DNA from: CAYUKK01 sp964445305
GTDB taxonomy: Bacteria > Acidobacteriota > Aminicenantia > Aminicenantales > UBA8522
Length of the DNA stretch: 52,601 nucleotides
Direction: 5' to 3'
Assembly: GCA_964445305.1 (NCBI GenBank)
Contig: CAYUKK010000224.1
Coordinates: forward strand, 1 to 52,601
A program made the translations under genes and the position numbers. Numbering within the stretch: position 1 is the stretch's first letter; every line of letters starts with the position of its first letter. This document shows, piece by piece, positions 1 to 8,089 of this stretch. The notes below the pieces were generated by a model, which saw nothing but the letters and a program-made list of their open reading frames with translations, had not been told where the DNA came from and made no database searches.

Positions 1-7
1 GGCGTCC

Positions 8-1465
8 ATGAAAAACAAAAAGTTCATCGTCTTTGTTTTCTTCCTCGCCGTCTTCTTATGTTTGAGCGCATTGGCCGAGACCAAGAAATTGAAGCAAATC
101 GGTCAGTACACGTTCGTCCGGGTGAGGGGCCGGATTCCCACCGCCGAGGTAATGAAGATGCTCGTCGACCGGTATGCCGCAGACATCAAGTACGGTTTTG
201 ACCTTGCCAGGGCGGGTGACCTCTACCTTCCTTTTCTGGACCAGCTCAAGACAGCCACTTTTCAGGAAGCTGAACTCCCTGTTGGCGATAAGCTGATGTG
301 GATGCTTTTCCGTTCCCAGGGGAAGGTGAAGGTGGTCATGGATATCGAATGGGCAGGAAAAAAGCCGCTCGAGGTTTTTGTCTTCAACGTGATTAAGGAT
401 TACCAGAAGTACGAGTTCGTCATGCCCAGGCCGTGCGGGAATATTGCCCTGCGCAGCATCACCGAGATGGCGCCCCCCGAAGCCGTGTGTGCCCTCGCTG
501 TCTCTCCGACTAAAGTCAACTTGAAGGACAAAGTAACGGTGGACATGAGCGGTTCCCAGAATGCCAAAGCCATGGAGGTCGAGGTGATCGGGCCGGACGG
601 AGCCAAGGTGGCCAGTCAAAAAATGACACCCGATTCGCCGCGGTGGCAGACGAGCTTCGACAAGCCGGGGAATTACACAATCCGGGGCAAGGCTTTCAAT
701 ATCAAGGATATGCCGTCGACCAACCCTTGCGAGGCCAAGGTTGCTGTTAACGCTCCGCCTTCCTGCAACCTGACGACTTCATGCTTGCCATGCAAGGACT
801 ACGTCGGAAGGCCCATCTCCATCGATGCCTCGGGCTCGAGCGACCCGGACGGAAAAATTGCCCGGGCCGACTTCGAGATCACGGATGCGGCGGGCAACGT
901 TGTCGACAAGTTTATGGATAACCAGGAGCCTTTTCTCTGGGACAAGATTTTCGACAAGCCGGGTGTCTACACCATCACGCTGGTTGTCGCCGATGATTTC
1001 GGCGCCGTGTCCGAGCCCTGCCGGCTGAGCCTCGAAGTCACCGAGAAGCGCAGCTACTTTTCCGTCGAAGGAGGTCCGTTCTTTGCGCGAGGGAGTCATG
1101 GCCCCTATCTGTACGGCTTGCTGGATTGGCTCTACTGGATTGTCCCGAAAACCTTCGATTTCACCCTGGCTGGCGGAGGAGCCCTGGCTCTTAAGGGCGA
1201 TCCATGGAATTCCATCCTCCTGGCTGATGCGACCCTGAATTATCATGCTGGACCCCTTTATTTCGGTGGCGGTATCGGATTCACCAGTGCCGTTAAAGAA
1301 GGCCGCGATGCGGACTTCGAGCTGGTCGGCAAGGTCGGTTATGATGTCTTCAAGACCTGGACCAACACCGGCTCCCTGGTCTTCGGCGTGCGCTGGCCCG
1401 TCGGGTCTGAACGCTCTTTCTCCAAGCATCACAAGTACATGCTGGGCTTCCGCGTCCTTTTCTAA
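8..1465 (+). CDS. Secreted protein with PKD-like domains and C-terminal barrel-like region
   Basis: 485 aa. Residues 1-23 form a signal peptide (Lys-rich start, hydrophobic core, ALAE cleavage region). Residues about 155-245 and 250-345 are two related beta-sandwich repeats: both contain an 'S/ASGS' strand (DMSGSQ, DASGSSDPDG) and end with an 'FDKPGxYTI' motif, typical of PKD/Ig-like folds. The last ~130 residues are rich in alternating aromatic and glycine residues and end in Phe (GFRVLF), as in outer-membrane beta-barrels. I infer a surface or outer-membrane protein with a periplasmic PKD module; the substrate is unknown. The start lies only 7 bases from the window edge, so the ribosome site and any upstream operon partner cannot be judged. 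A strong terminator follows. Confidence 0.75.
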   Translation: MKNKKFIVFVFFLAVFLCLSALAETKKLKQIGQYTFVRVRGRIPTAEVMKMLVDRYAADIKYGFDLARAGDLYLPFLDQLKTATFQEAELPVGDKLMWMLFRSQGKVKVVMDIEWAGKKPLEVFVFNVIKDYQKYEFVMPRPCGNIALRSITEMAPPEAVCALAVSPTKVNLKDKVTVDMSGSQNAKAMEVEVIGPDGAKVASQKMTPDSPRWQTSFDKPGNYTIRGKAFNIKDMPSTNPCEAKVAVNAPPSCNLTTSCLPCKDYVGRPISIDASGSSDPDGKIARADFEITDAAGNVVDKFMDNQEPFLWDKIFDKPGVYTITLVVADDFGAVSEPCRLSLEVTEKRSYFSVEGGPFFARGSHGPYLYGLLDWLYWIVPKTFDFTLAGGGALALKGDPWNSILLADATLNYHAGPLYFGGGIGFTSAVKEGRDADFELVGKVGYDVFKTWTNTGSLVFGVRWPVGSERSFSKHHKYMLGFRVLF

Positions 1466-1488
1466 GCTGAAAAGCTGAGTTCCGCAGA

Positions 1489-1523
1489 AAAAGGCCAGGG
1501 CAAGCTCCCTGGCCTTTTCTTTA
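1489..1523 (+). terminator. Rho-independent terminator after the PKD-like gene
   Basis: A perfect 13-bp inverted repeat (left arm 1489-1501, right arm 1508-1520, core GGCCAGGG/CCCTGGCC) has a 6-base loop and a T-rich tail. It separates the secreted-protein gene from the downstream reductase. Confidence 0.9.
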
Positions 1524-1537
1524 GGTGACGAATCGGC

Positions 1538-2401
1538 ATGAGAATCGCTCTGATCGGGGCTGACGGACAGCTCGGCTCGGAGCTCCTCAAAGTTCTTGGC
1601 GATGATGAGGTAACGCCGCTCTATTATCCCGACTTCGATATCACCAAGTCCGAGCCGACGCGGCAAGCTCTCCGGGACATTGCGGCCGAGGTGGTCATCA
1701 ACACTGCGGCCTACCATCGGGTCGATGAGTGCGAGGATAATCCCGAACTTCCCTTTCTTGTCAATGCGATCGCTGTCAGAAGCCTGGCTTTGATAGCCCA
1801 GGAGTTCAATTTTATCCTCGTCCATTTCAGCACAGACTATGTCTTTGACGGAAAGAAAGGCCGGCCTTATGTCGAAGAGGACCCTCCCTGTCCTCTCAAT
1901 GTTTACGGCGTCTCCAAGTTGGCGGGGGAAATTTTTATCCAGACGAACCTAGAAAGGTATTTCCTCATCCGCACTTGCGGCCTTTACGGCGCGGCGGGTT
2001 CCAAGGAGAAAGGTTACAATTTTGTCGACCGGATGATTGAGCTGGAAAACGAGGGGAGGCTTCTCCGGGTTGTCGATGACCAGCGGGTTACCCCGACGTC
2101 GGCCGAGGAGCTGGCGCAAAGAGTCAGCGAACTCATCCGCACGCCCCACTTTGGCCTCTACCACCTGACCAACGAAGGGGAGTGCACGTGGTATGAGTTT
2201 GCCCGAGAAATCTTTTCCCTCCTCGGGAAAAAGCCCCGCCTGGAGCCTGTCGATTCCCGGACTTTTCGGGCCAAAGCCCGCCGGCCTTCTTATTCCGTTC
2301 TCGAAAACCGAAAAGCGAAAGCGGTCGGTCTGACCCCCTTCTCACCCTGGTCAGAGGCGTTGCGGAATTATCTCGGCAAGAGAGGCTATCTCAGCCCCTG
2401 A
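1538..2401 (+). CDS. rfbD: dTDP-4-dehydrorhamnose reductase (RmlD family)
   Basis: 287 aa, the usual length of RmlD. The family reduces dTDP-4-keto-L-rhamnose to dTDP-L-rhamnose with NAD(P)H, in the cytoplasm, for surface polysaccharide synthesis. Visible features are the Rossmann motif GADGQLG (residues 7-13), the STDYVFDG motif (98-105) and the YxxxK catalytic pair Y123/K127. An AGGTGA ribosome site sits 9 bases before the ATG. No other rml genes are adjacent, so assignment to the rhamnose pathway rests on family alone; it could act on a related NDP-sugar. The 3' end overlaps the convergent thioesterase gene by 11 bases. Confidence 0.85.
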   Translation: MRIALIGADGQLGSELLKVLGDDEVTPLYYPDFDITKSEPTRQALRDIAAEVVINTAAYHRVDECEDNPELPFLVNAIAVRSLALIAQEFNFILVHFSTDYVFDGKKGRPYVEEDPPCPLNVYGVSKLAGEIFIQTNLERYFLIRTCGLYGAAGSKEKGYNFVDRMIELENEGRLLRVVDDQRVTPTSAEELAQRVSELIRTPHFGLYHLTNEGECTWYEFAREIFSLLGKKPRLEPVDSRTFRAKARRPSYSVLENRKAKAVGLTPFSPWSEALRNYLGKRGYLSP

Positions 2402-2774
2402 ATTTCTGGAGCAGGTCCTCGGGAAGGGAACATACCTCCGCCCGGGCATTGGTTACGATATGGACGGTATAGCCGGAGGCGATGAGGCGGCGGTCCACCT
2501 TGCTCAGGATTTCGTAGTCAAAAACGAATTTTTTGGGAGTTTTCTCCCGCAGCGTCACGCGGATCAAGAAAATATCGTCGTAATGAAGAGGCCGGCGATA
2601 CCGGCAAAAAGCCTCAACGACGACCAGATAGTAACCCCGCTCTTCGATGTCTCGGTAGGGAAGACCGAAGCGGCGGCAAAACTCGGTGCGCCCGATTTCG
2701 AACCATTCAAAATAGCTCTTGTTATGGGCTACCCCCATCCGATCAGTCTCTGAATAGCGGACTCTCTCTTCCAT
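2391..2774 (-). CDS. Acyl-CoA thioesterase, YbgC/4-hydroxybenzoyl-CoA thioesterase family
   Basis: 127 aa hotdog-fold protein. The N-terminal motif RVRYSETDRMGVAHN carries the catalytic Asp of the YbgC/4HBT family (in SETD) and the following helix motif YFEWFEIGR. The family hydrolyses acyl-CoA or acyl-ACP thioesters in the cytoplasm. I chose the ATG at 2774 because it places the first strand where homologues usually begin. A longer reading from an ATG at 2849 (152 aa) would overlap the upstream DUF507 gene by 38 bases and adds a low-complexity leader; neither start has a good ribosome site. It is the last gene of the DUF507 pair transcript. Confidence 0.85.
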   Translation of the reverse strand: MEERVRYSETDRMGVAHNKSYFEWFEIGRTEFCRRFGLPYRDIEERGYYLVVVEAFCRYRRPLHYDDIFLIRVTLREKTPKKFVFDYEILSKVDRRLIASGYTVHIVTNARAEVCSLPEDLLQKFRG

Positions 2775-2811
2775 TTCGATGGTCAGGCTTTCCGAGACAG
2801 GGAGAGTAGGC

Positions 2812-3102
2812 TTATTCGGAGACTTTGCCGAGCTTGGCGAGTTCTTCATTGTAATATTTTCGATAGAGGATTTCCCACTCCCGACTCCCTTCTTCGATTG
2901 TTTTTTTCTGAGATTGGATTTTTTCTATCGCCTTCTTGTCCAGGGAATCGTAAAGCCGCATTTCCTCCTCGATGGCGCGGACGATGGTCAGACGGATTTC
3001 ATTGAGGTCATCCAGGAATTCCACCTGGTCGTTGTTGGAGAGCAAATTGAGAATTTGGCGGGATAGGTAGTTGATTTTCTCGCGCGAGAGACGGTTGCTC
3101 AA
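2812..3102 (-). CDS. DUF507 family protein (second copy)
   Basis: 96 aa, almost wholly alpha-helical and highly charged, with the DUF507 pattern: an N-terminal 'LSREKINYLSRQILNLL' helix followed by 'IRLTIVRAIEEEMRL'. Function is unknown in this family. It starts with TTG that overlaps the stop of the preceding DUF507 copy (TTGA), so the two are translationally coupled. The two copies share overall length and the order of helices but differ in sequence, as expected for an old tandem duplication that may form a heterodimer. The thioesterase follows. Confidence 0.75.
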   Translation of the reverse strand: MSNRLSREKINYLSRQILNLLSNNDQVEFLDDLNEIRLTIVRAIEEEMRLYDSLDKKAIEKIQSQKKTIEEGSREWEILYRKYYNEELAKLGKVSE

Positions 3103-3377
3103 AGGACGATATTCCTTTCTTTGGCCAGTTTTGTCTTGATCATCCGGAACATGGTCTGGTATTCAATGTTTTCCCGGCGGATTTTTTCCATGTGCCGGCT
3201 GAGGATATCGCGGACTTCCTGGTCGAGCTGATCTTCCTTCTGGAACTCGTCGGTAATGAGGCCAATAATGTCCTCGACAATTCTGTTCCGGTCTTCAAGG
3301 ATAACTTTCCCTTCCTTGATAAGATTCCGGACGATGACGAAGGCCATGTGTTCAATCTGATTCTTATTGAGCCTCAT
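3099..3377 (-). CDS. DUF507 family protein (first copy)
   Basis: 92 aa helical, charged protein, DUF507 family, function unknown. The N-terminal MRLNKNQIEHMAFVIVRNL helix matches the corresponding helix in the next gene. The open frame continues upstream to 3743, but that part is Pro/Ser/Arg-rich and overlaps truB, so I start at the ATG at 3377. A TTGAAT-N17-TATTTT promoter ends about 9 bases before this ATG, which leaves almost no 5' leader and no Shine-Dalgarno site. It overlaps the next DUF507 gene by 4 bases. Confidence 0.75.
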   Translation of the reverse strand: MRLNKNQIEHMAFVIVRNLIKEGKVILEDRNRIVEDIIGLITDEFQKEDQLDQEVRDILSRHMEKIRRENIEYQTMFRMIKTKLAKERNIVL

Positions 3378-3386
3378 AACGCTTGT

Positions 3387-3415
3387 AAAATACAACAACT
3401 TGGGCCAAAATTCAA
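3387..3415 (-). promoter_or_regulatory. Promoter of the DUF507 pair, apparently near-leaderless
   Basis: Read on the minus strand: -35 TTGAAT (3410-3415), 17-base spacer, -10 TATTTT (3387-3392). A start 6-8 bases below the -10 would fall at about 3379-3381, within a few bases of the ATG at 3377. Confidence 0.5.
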
Positions 3416-3616
3416 GGACGCTGCCGATATTGAGTAAGCATCTTTCTTTCCGAGCCGAGAATAGGTCCTTGCCCGACACATCCCTCTCCCTCCTCGCGTC
3501 ACCCATTCTCAGGGAAAGTTTTGTTATCGGCACCGAGTAAAACGCCCCCCGATCAGTCGACGAAAATAGATTCCGCAGTCCAGGGATGATGGGCAAGGGG
3601 AGAAGGGGAAAAGTGA

Positions 3617-4540
3617 TTATCGGAGGAGAAGGAAAGGGATGATCTTCCGGTCTCGCTTGTCTGGCCGGGCAAGACCGAGAAATTTTCCATCGAAGCTGAA
3701 CAGCCGGATGAGAGGTTCCTCCAGGTTGGTCCGACCCTTGCACCTTCTTCCTTCGCTGAGCTGGGCCACCTGTTCTGCCTCGATAGCTCTTCCTTTCGCG
3801 ATTCCCCTATCTGCCCGGCGATGGAGGAGGAGCTTTGGCCATTCTTCCAGGAGCGATTCGAGGGGACGAAGGAATTTTTCCGTTTGTTTCCGACTGGTCC
3901 ATTCCTGGATTTTGTCCAGAGAGACAGCCTCACTGAGCTCAAAACTGCCCACTCTTGTCCGGCACAGGTCGGCTAAGTGTGCTCCGCAGCCGAGAACTTG
4001 GCCCAGGTCATGGGCCAGGGAGCGGATGTAGGTCCCCGCGCTACAATCGATTTCGACATCTACATCAGGCGGAACGTAGCGGATTAAGCGAAAAGCGTAA
4101 ATAGAGACGCGATGAGGCCGGAGTTCGACCGACTTTTTTGACCTGGTCCACTTGTAGAGAGGCTTCCCCTCGACCTTCTTCGCCGAGTAGGGCGGGGGAA
4201 GCTGCTCGATGGTCCCGCTCAGCCCGGCCATGGCTCGAACGAGCTCTTTCTCGTCGGGGAAATTGCAGCACGGCGCGGAAATGGGCTGGCCCTCCGCGTC
4301 GTATGTGTCAGTGGCCAGGCCAAGTCGGATTCTTCCGCGGTAGGCTTTGTCATGTTTCGAGAGAACAGGGAAGAGCCGGGTGGCTTTGCCGACGCCCACG
4401 AGGAGAAGCCCCGTGGCCAGGGGGTCGAGAGTACCGAAATGGCCGACCTGACGAAGACCGAGAATCCGCCTCAGCTTGGAGACGACATCGTGCGAAGTGA
4501 GGCCCCAGGGTTTATCGACCAAGATGAGGCCATCCATCAC
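3617..4540 (-). CDS. truB: tRNA pseudouridine(55) synthase TruB
   Basis: 307 aa, normal length. TruB converts U55 of the tRNA T-loop to pseudouridine. The catalytic Asp is D39 in the GTLDPLATG motif; the N-terminal 'LVDKPWGLTSHDVV' and the YSAKKVEGKPLYKW and CSAGTYIRSLAHDLG motifs are all present. It is the last gene of the nusA-infB-DUF503-rbfA-nrnA-truB cluster and overlaps nrnA by 4 bases, so it is translationally coupled. Two ATG codons stand in tandem at the start; the first is used here. A 239-base gap follows before the DUF507 promoter region. Confidence 0.95.
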   Translation of the reverse strand: MMDGLILVDKPWGLTSHDVVSKLRRILGLRQVGHFGTLDPLATGLLLVGVGKATRLFPVLSKHDKAYRGRIRLGLATDTYDAEGQPISAPCCNFPDEKELVRAMAGLSGTIEQLPPPYSAKKVEGKPLYKWTRSKKSVELRPHRVSIYAFRLIRYVPPDVDVEIDCSAGTYIRSLAHDLGQVLGCGAHLADLCRTRVGSFELSEAVSLDKIQEWTSRKQTEKFLRPLESLLEEWPKLLLHRRADRGIAKGRAIEAEQVAQLSEGRRCKGRTNLEEPLIRLFSFDGKFLGLARPDKRDRKIIPFLLLR

Positions 4541-5592
4541 TCCGTCCGCAGAGAGGAGCGCTTGCCGGTCGTGCGACAGCCTATGTTCTCGTTGGCCAGT
4601 AGTTTTTCTACCTCACGGGGGATGTCTCGGATGAGGCGCTCATAGGGGCCGACAGCGGTGAAGCCGGCAGCATGGACATGGCCTCCGCCGCCAAAATGTT
4701 CGGCAATGGCGGCCGCGTTGGCGTTGCCTTTGGAGCGGAGGCTGACCCGGAAAGTTCGAGGGGTCATCTCCTTAAAGAAAAGAACCATCTCCACGCCCTT
4801 GATCGAGCGGGCCAGGGTGGTGATATCCTCGGTGTCCATTTCTCGGAGGTGGAGAGTCCGCAGGAATTTCTTGAACATGGTGATGGTGGCGATGTTTCCC
4901 CGCCTGTTCATCTTGAGGGTGGAGAGGACGTGACCGAGAAGCTTGATTTTCTCGGGAGGGTTGTTGTTGAAGAGGAATTCAGAAACTTTGATCGGGTTAG
5001 CGCCGAGGTTAACAAGTTTATGGCAAACTTCAAAGGCCCGACCGGTCGTGTTGGAGAACTGGAAAGAGCCCGTATCGGAAACGATAGCGCAATAAAGATG
5101 GTTGGCCATTTCCGGAGTCACCGGCAAGCCCGTTTTCTCACACAGGAGGAAGACCATCTCCCCCACAGCCGAAGCTTCTGGGTCGATCCAGTTGATATCG
5201 GCGTACGAATCATTGGAGTAATGGTGGTCGATATTGATTTTGAAACAGTCGTCGATTTTTTCCTGGCCGGAGCGGACCACGCTCGCACACTCGAGGAGGA
5301 TGACGAGGTCAAAGGCTCGAGCCCGAATCTGTCCTTTTTCAATCCGCCCGGCTTCGGGCATCTGGCTGAAAGGGAACGGGGTTGGGTCCTGATTGATGAA
5401 GCGTCCTTCCTTGCCGATAGCTTCAGCGAGGTGGAGCAGGGCCAGGCCGGTACAGATTGAATCCCCATCCGGTCGCAAATGGCTGGTGATGGCAATCCGC
5501 TGGCTGTCCCGTATCTTCTGGTGGATTGAATGGATGACTCTATCCGTTCCGCCTCTTGGCTTTCTCGAGGAGCTCGTCGATACGATTTTCAT
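4537..5592 (-). CDS. nrnA: NrnA-type DHH/DHHA1 phosphoesterase (oligoribonuclease/pAp phosphatase)
   Basis: 351 aa from the ATG at 5592. The open frame reaches 5658, but this later ATG cuts the overlap with rbfA to 53 bases and lies closer to the usual family start. Numbered from this start, motif I (SHLRPDGDS) is at about 37-45, the DHH motif (NIDHHYSND) at 120-128 and the DHHA1 glycine motif GGGGH at 301-305. NrnA degrades nano-RNA and dephosphorylates pAp, using Mn2+. The position usually held by motif II Asp reads LLECAS, so an acidic Glu replaces Asp there. Gene order rbfA-nrnA-truB is the common bacterial one. Confidence 0.85.
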   Translation of the reverse strand: MKIVSTSSSRKPRGGTDRVIHSIHQKIRDSQRIAITSHLRPDGDSICTGLALLHLAEAIGKEGRFINQDPTPFPFSQMPEAGRIEKGQIRARAFDLVILLECASVVRSGQEKIDDCFKINIDHHYSNDSYADINWIDPEASAVGEMVFLLCEKTGLPVTPEMANHLYCAIVSDTGSFQFSNTTGRAFEVCHKLVNLGANPIKVSEFLFNNNPPEKIKLLGHVLSTLKMNRRGNIATITMFKKFLRTLHLREMDTEDITTLARSIKGVEMVLFFKEMTPRTFRVSLRSKGNANAAAIAEHFGGGGHVHAAGFTAVGPYERLIRDIPREVEKLLANENIGCRTTGKRSSLRTE

Positions 5593-5890
5593 ACTCAGCT
5601 GTCTTATCCAGGGCAAAAATAAGGGTCGGATTATACTTGAGTTTGATATCGGACGCAAGAGCCTTGCGGAGATGACCTTTCTTTTTTTCCAGGCTGTCCA
5701 GAATCTTTTTTTTATCCACTTCGCCGTAGGCGCTCAGAGTCACCCGGGCGATTTTAAGGTCGGCCGTCACCTCGACGTGGGTAACGGTGATGAGGCCAGA
5801 GGAGGAGTCCTGAACCTCCTGGATGAGGATTCGGCTGAGCGATTCCTGGATCAAACTGCTGACTCTTTTCTGTCTTCGGCTTTCGTTCAT
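5540..5890 (-). CDS. rbfA: 30S ribosome-binding factor RbfA
   Basis: 116 aa from the ATG at 5890, which has a GAGGAG ribosome site 5 bases upstream; an upstream ATG at 5950 in the same frame lacks one. RbfA binds immature 30S subunits near the 5' end of 16S rRNA and assists late maturation. The KH-like fold is supported by the N-terminal 'RRQKRVSSLIQESLSRIL' helix, the 'LITVTHVEVTADLKIARVTLS' strand pair and the C-terminal 'TPTLIF'-like segment (here NPTLIFALD). It lies between DUF503 and nrnA, as in many bacteria. Confidence 0.9.
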   Translation of the reverse strand: MNESRRQKRVSSLIQESLSRILIQEVQDSSSGLITVTHVEVTADLKIARVTLSAYGEVDKKKILDSLEKKKGHLRKALASDIKLKYNPTLIFALDKTAEYENRIDELLEKAKRRNG

Positions 5891-5983
5891 GGCTCCTCTT
5901 TCCTGACTCAAAGTCAAAGATCCGAGCCGGCCGCCCCTTGGCTTTTCCATGCATCCCTTAGAGACACGGAAATGGTTAACTCT

Positions 5984-6265
5984 TTAAAGATACTGGATCT
6001 CTGTTTTCAGGATTTCCCCCTCCAGGTTGTTTTCGGCCTCAGAGATGATTTTCTCCAGCACTTGCTCAACGAACGAGCGCTCGTTGTTGAGCGTGATGAA
6101 CCCGAGCTTGGCTCTCTGCCATTTATCTAAAAAGTCAACCTCGGCCGCGGCCACGTTGAATTTTCGTCGTATCCTTTCCTTGAAGGCTTGGATGACCTGC
6201 CGCTTCTCTTTCAAAGAATGGGAATAGGGAAGGAAAATTTCGATGGACAAAAGACCGATGATCAT
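5984..6265 (-). CDS. DUF503 family protein (YlxP-like)
   Basis: 93 aa, the normal size of DUF503. Matching features are the start 'MIIGLLSIEIFLPYSHSLKEKRQVIQ' and the central 'FNVAAAEVDFLDKWQRAKLGF' region. YlxP proteins sit between infB and rbfA in many bacteria and are thought to help ribosome assembly or translation, though the biochemical role is not settled. An AGGAG ribosome site precedes the ATG. infB ends 12 bases upstream. Confidence 0.85.
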   Translation of the reverse strand: MIIGLLSIEIFLPYSHSLKEKRQVIQAFKERIRRKFNVAAAEVDFLDKWQRAKLGFITLNNERSFVEQVLEKIISEAENNLEGEILKTEIQYL

Positions 6266-6277
6266 CGGCCTGAACTC

Positions 6278-8089
6278 CTAAGCTGGCCGCGCCACTTCTG
6301 TGGTGAAGGCGATTAAGATATCCCCTTCCTGGATGTCCTTGAATTTTTCCAGGGCAATCCCGCATTCCAATCCCTTGCTCACTTCGCTGACGTTTTCCTT
6401 GACCCGTCGCAGCGAGGCAATCCGGCCGCGGTGGATTTCCTCCTGGTTCCGCATGACCTTGACTTCGGCGTTTCGGGGTATTTTCCCGTCGAGGACATAG
6501 CAGCCAGCCACGGCTCCCACCTTGGGGATCTGGAAGACGCGCCGGATTTCCGCTTTGCCGAGATATACTTCCTTGCGCACGGGCTCGAGCATGCCCTCCA
6601 GGGCCCTCCGGATGTCCTCGGTCAGCTGATAAATGATGTTGTAACTCCGGATTTCCACTTTCTCCTGCTTGGCCATTTCCAGGATTCTTGGGTTAGGTTT
6701 GACGTTGAAGCCGATGATGATGGCGTTCGAGGCGGAAGCCAAGAGAACATCGGATTCGGTGATGGTTCCTGTACCCGAGTGGATGAGCTTAATCTTGATT
6801 TTTTCTGTGCCCAGCCGGGGCAGGATATCCTGCAGCACCTCCACCGAGCCATGGACATCAGCCTTAAGGATGAGGGGCAACTCTTTGACCTCTCCCCCCT
6901 CCAACTTCTTGAACAATTCGTCCAGGGTCAGACGCTCGGGTCGGGGCGGTTCGCCTTTTTTCAGCTTGGATTGCCGGAAGGTGATGATGCGTTTGGCCCT
7001 TTCCGGGTCGGTAATGACCTGGAAATAGTCGCCAGCTGATGGCACTTCCGTAAACCCCAAAACTTCTACGGGCATGGAGGGTTCGGCCTTCTTGATCGGG
7101 CGGCCATTCTCATCAAAAAGGGCGCGCACCTTTCCTGAGGTGAGGCCGCAGATAAAGTGCTGCCCGGTCGAAAGAACGCCGTGCTGGATGATGACCGTCG
7201 CCACCGGACCTTTTTTGAGGTCGAGGCGGGCTTCCAAGACAACCCCTTGGGCTTCAACTTTGGTGTTGGCTTTGATTTCGAGAACATCGGCGAGAAGGAG
7301 GATCATCTCCAGGAGTTCGCTGAGGTTCTTTTTTTCTTTGGCTGAAACATCGACGCTGATAACATCGCCCCCCCAGTCCTCGACGAGCAGTCCTTCTTTA
7401 GCCAGTTGTTGCTTGACTCTGTCCACGTTCGCCTCTGGCTTGTCAATCTTGTTGATGGCGACGATGATCGGCACTCCTGCCGCGCGGGCATGGCTAATCG
7501 CTTCCTGCGTCTGGGGCATGACGCCGTCATCGGCCGCGACGACGAGGACGACAATATCGGTGAGCCTGGCGCCGCGAGCCCTGAGCTGGGTAAAAGCTTC
7601 GTGGCCGGGGGTGTCGATGAAGGTAATGGATCGATTCCCGCAAAGGACGCGATAAGCGCCAATGTGCTGGGTGATGCCGCCCCATTCTTTGCCGACGAGG
7701 TTGGAGGAGCGGATGGCGTCGAGAAGGGTCGTCTTGCCGTGATCGACATGCCCCATGATCGTGACGACAGGCGGCCGGGTGACCAAATCTGATTTCGAGC
7801 TTTCGGCCCTTAACCTGACTTCCTTTTCGTAAGTCAGGAATTCGACGTCCGCCTCCACGCTCTGCCCGATGAGCGCCGCCAGATTTTCATCGATGAGATC
7901 ATCATAATCCAGGATATGACCCCTGGCGGCAAGCCTATCCGCCAGGTCTCTGGACTTAAGACCTATCCGCTCGGCCGCCTCCATGAGGTTCATTCCTTCG
8001 CCCAGGTAGAATTTCGGCCGGGGTGGCGCAACTTCCTCAACTTTAGCCTTTTTTCGAGGAGCTTTCCCTTTGGGGGTCTCTTTTTTCAT
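6278..8089 (-). CDS. infB: Translation initiation factor IF-2 (short form)
   Basis: 603 aa. IF-2 is the GTPase that brings initiator tRNA to the 30S subunit and promotes subunit joining. G1 GHVDHGKT is at 113-120, G3 DTPGH at 159-163 and G4 NKID at 213-216; the two beta-barrel domains and the C-terminal fMet-tRNA-binding domain follow. Only about 100 residues precede the GTPase domain: a Lys-rich tail and one IF2N subdomain (about 28-75). Most bacterial IF-2 proteins have long charged linkers here, so this is near the lower size limit. It overlaps nusA by 4 bases. Confidence 0.95.
   Translation of the reverse strand: MKKETPKGKAPRKKAKVEEVAPPRPKFYLGEGMNLMEAAERIGLKSRDLADRLAARGHILDYDDLIDENLAALIGQSVEADVEFLTYEKEVRLRAESSKSDLVTRPPVVTIMGHVDHGKTTLLDAIRSSNLVGKEWGGITQHIGAYRVLCGNRSITFIDTPGHEAFTQLRARGARLTDIVVLVVAADDGVMPQTQEAISHARAAGVPIIVAINKIDKPEANVDRVKQQLAKEGLLVEDWGGDVISVDVSAKEKKNLSELLEMILLLADVLEIKANTKVEAQGVVLEARLDLKKGPVATVIIQHGVLSTGQHFICGLTSGKVRALFDENGRPIKKAEPSMPVEVLGFTEVPSAGDYFQVITDPERAKRIITFRQSKLKKGEPPRPERLTLDELFKKLEGGEVKELPLILKADVHGSVEVLQDILPRLGTEKIKIKLIHSGTGTITESDVLLASASNAIIIGFNVKPNPRILEMAKQEKVEIRSYNIIYQLTEDIRRALEGMLEPVRKEVYLGKAEIRRVFQIPKVGAVAGCYVLDGKIPRNAEVKVMRNQEEIHRGRIASLRRVKENVSEVSKGLECGIALEKFKDIQEGDILIAFTTEVARPA

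Noticed and set aside
779..1825. 348-codon minus-strand open frame over the PKD-like gene and rmlD
   Set aside because: It lies opposite two well-supported genes and crosses the terminator at 1489-1523; composition looks like an antisense shadow.
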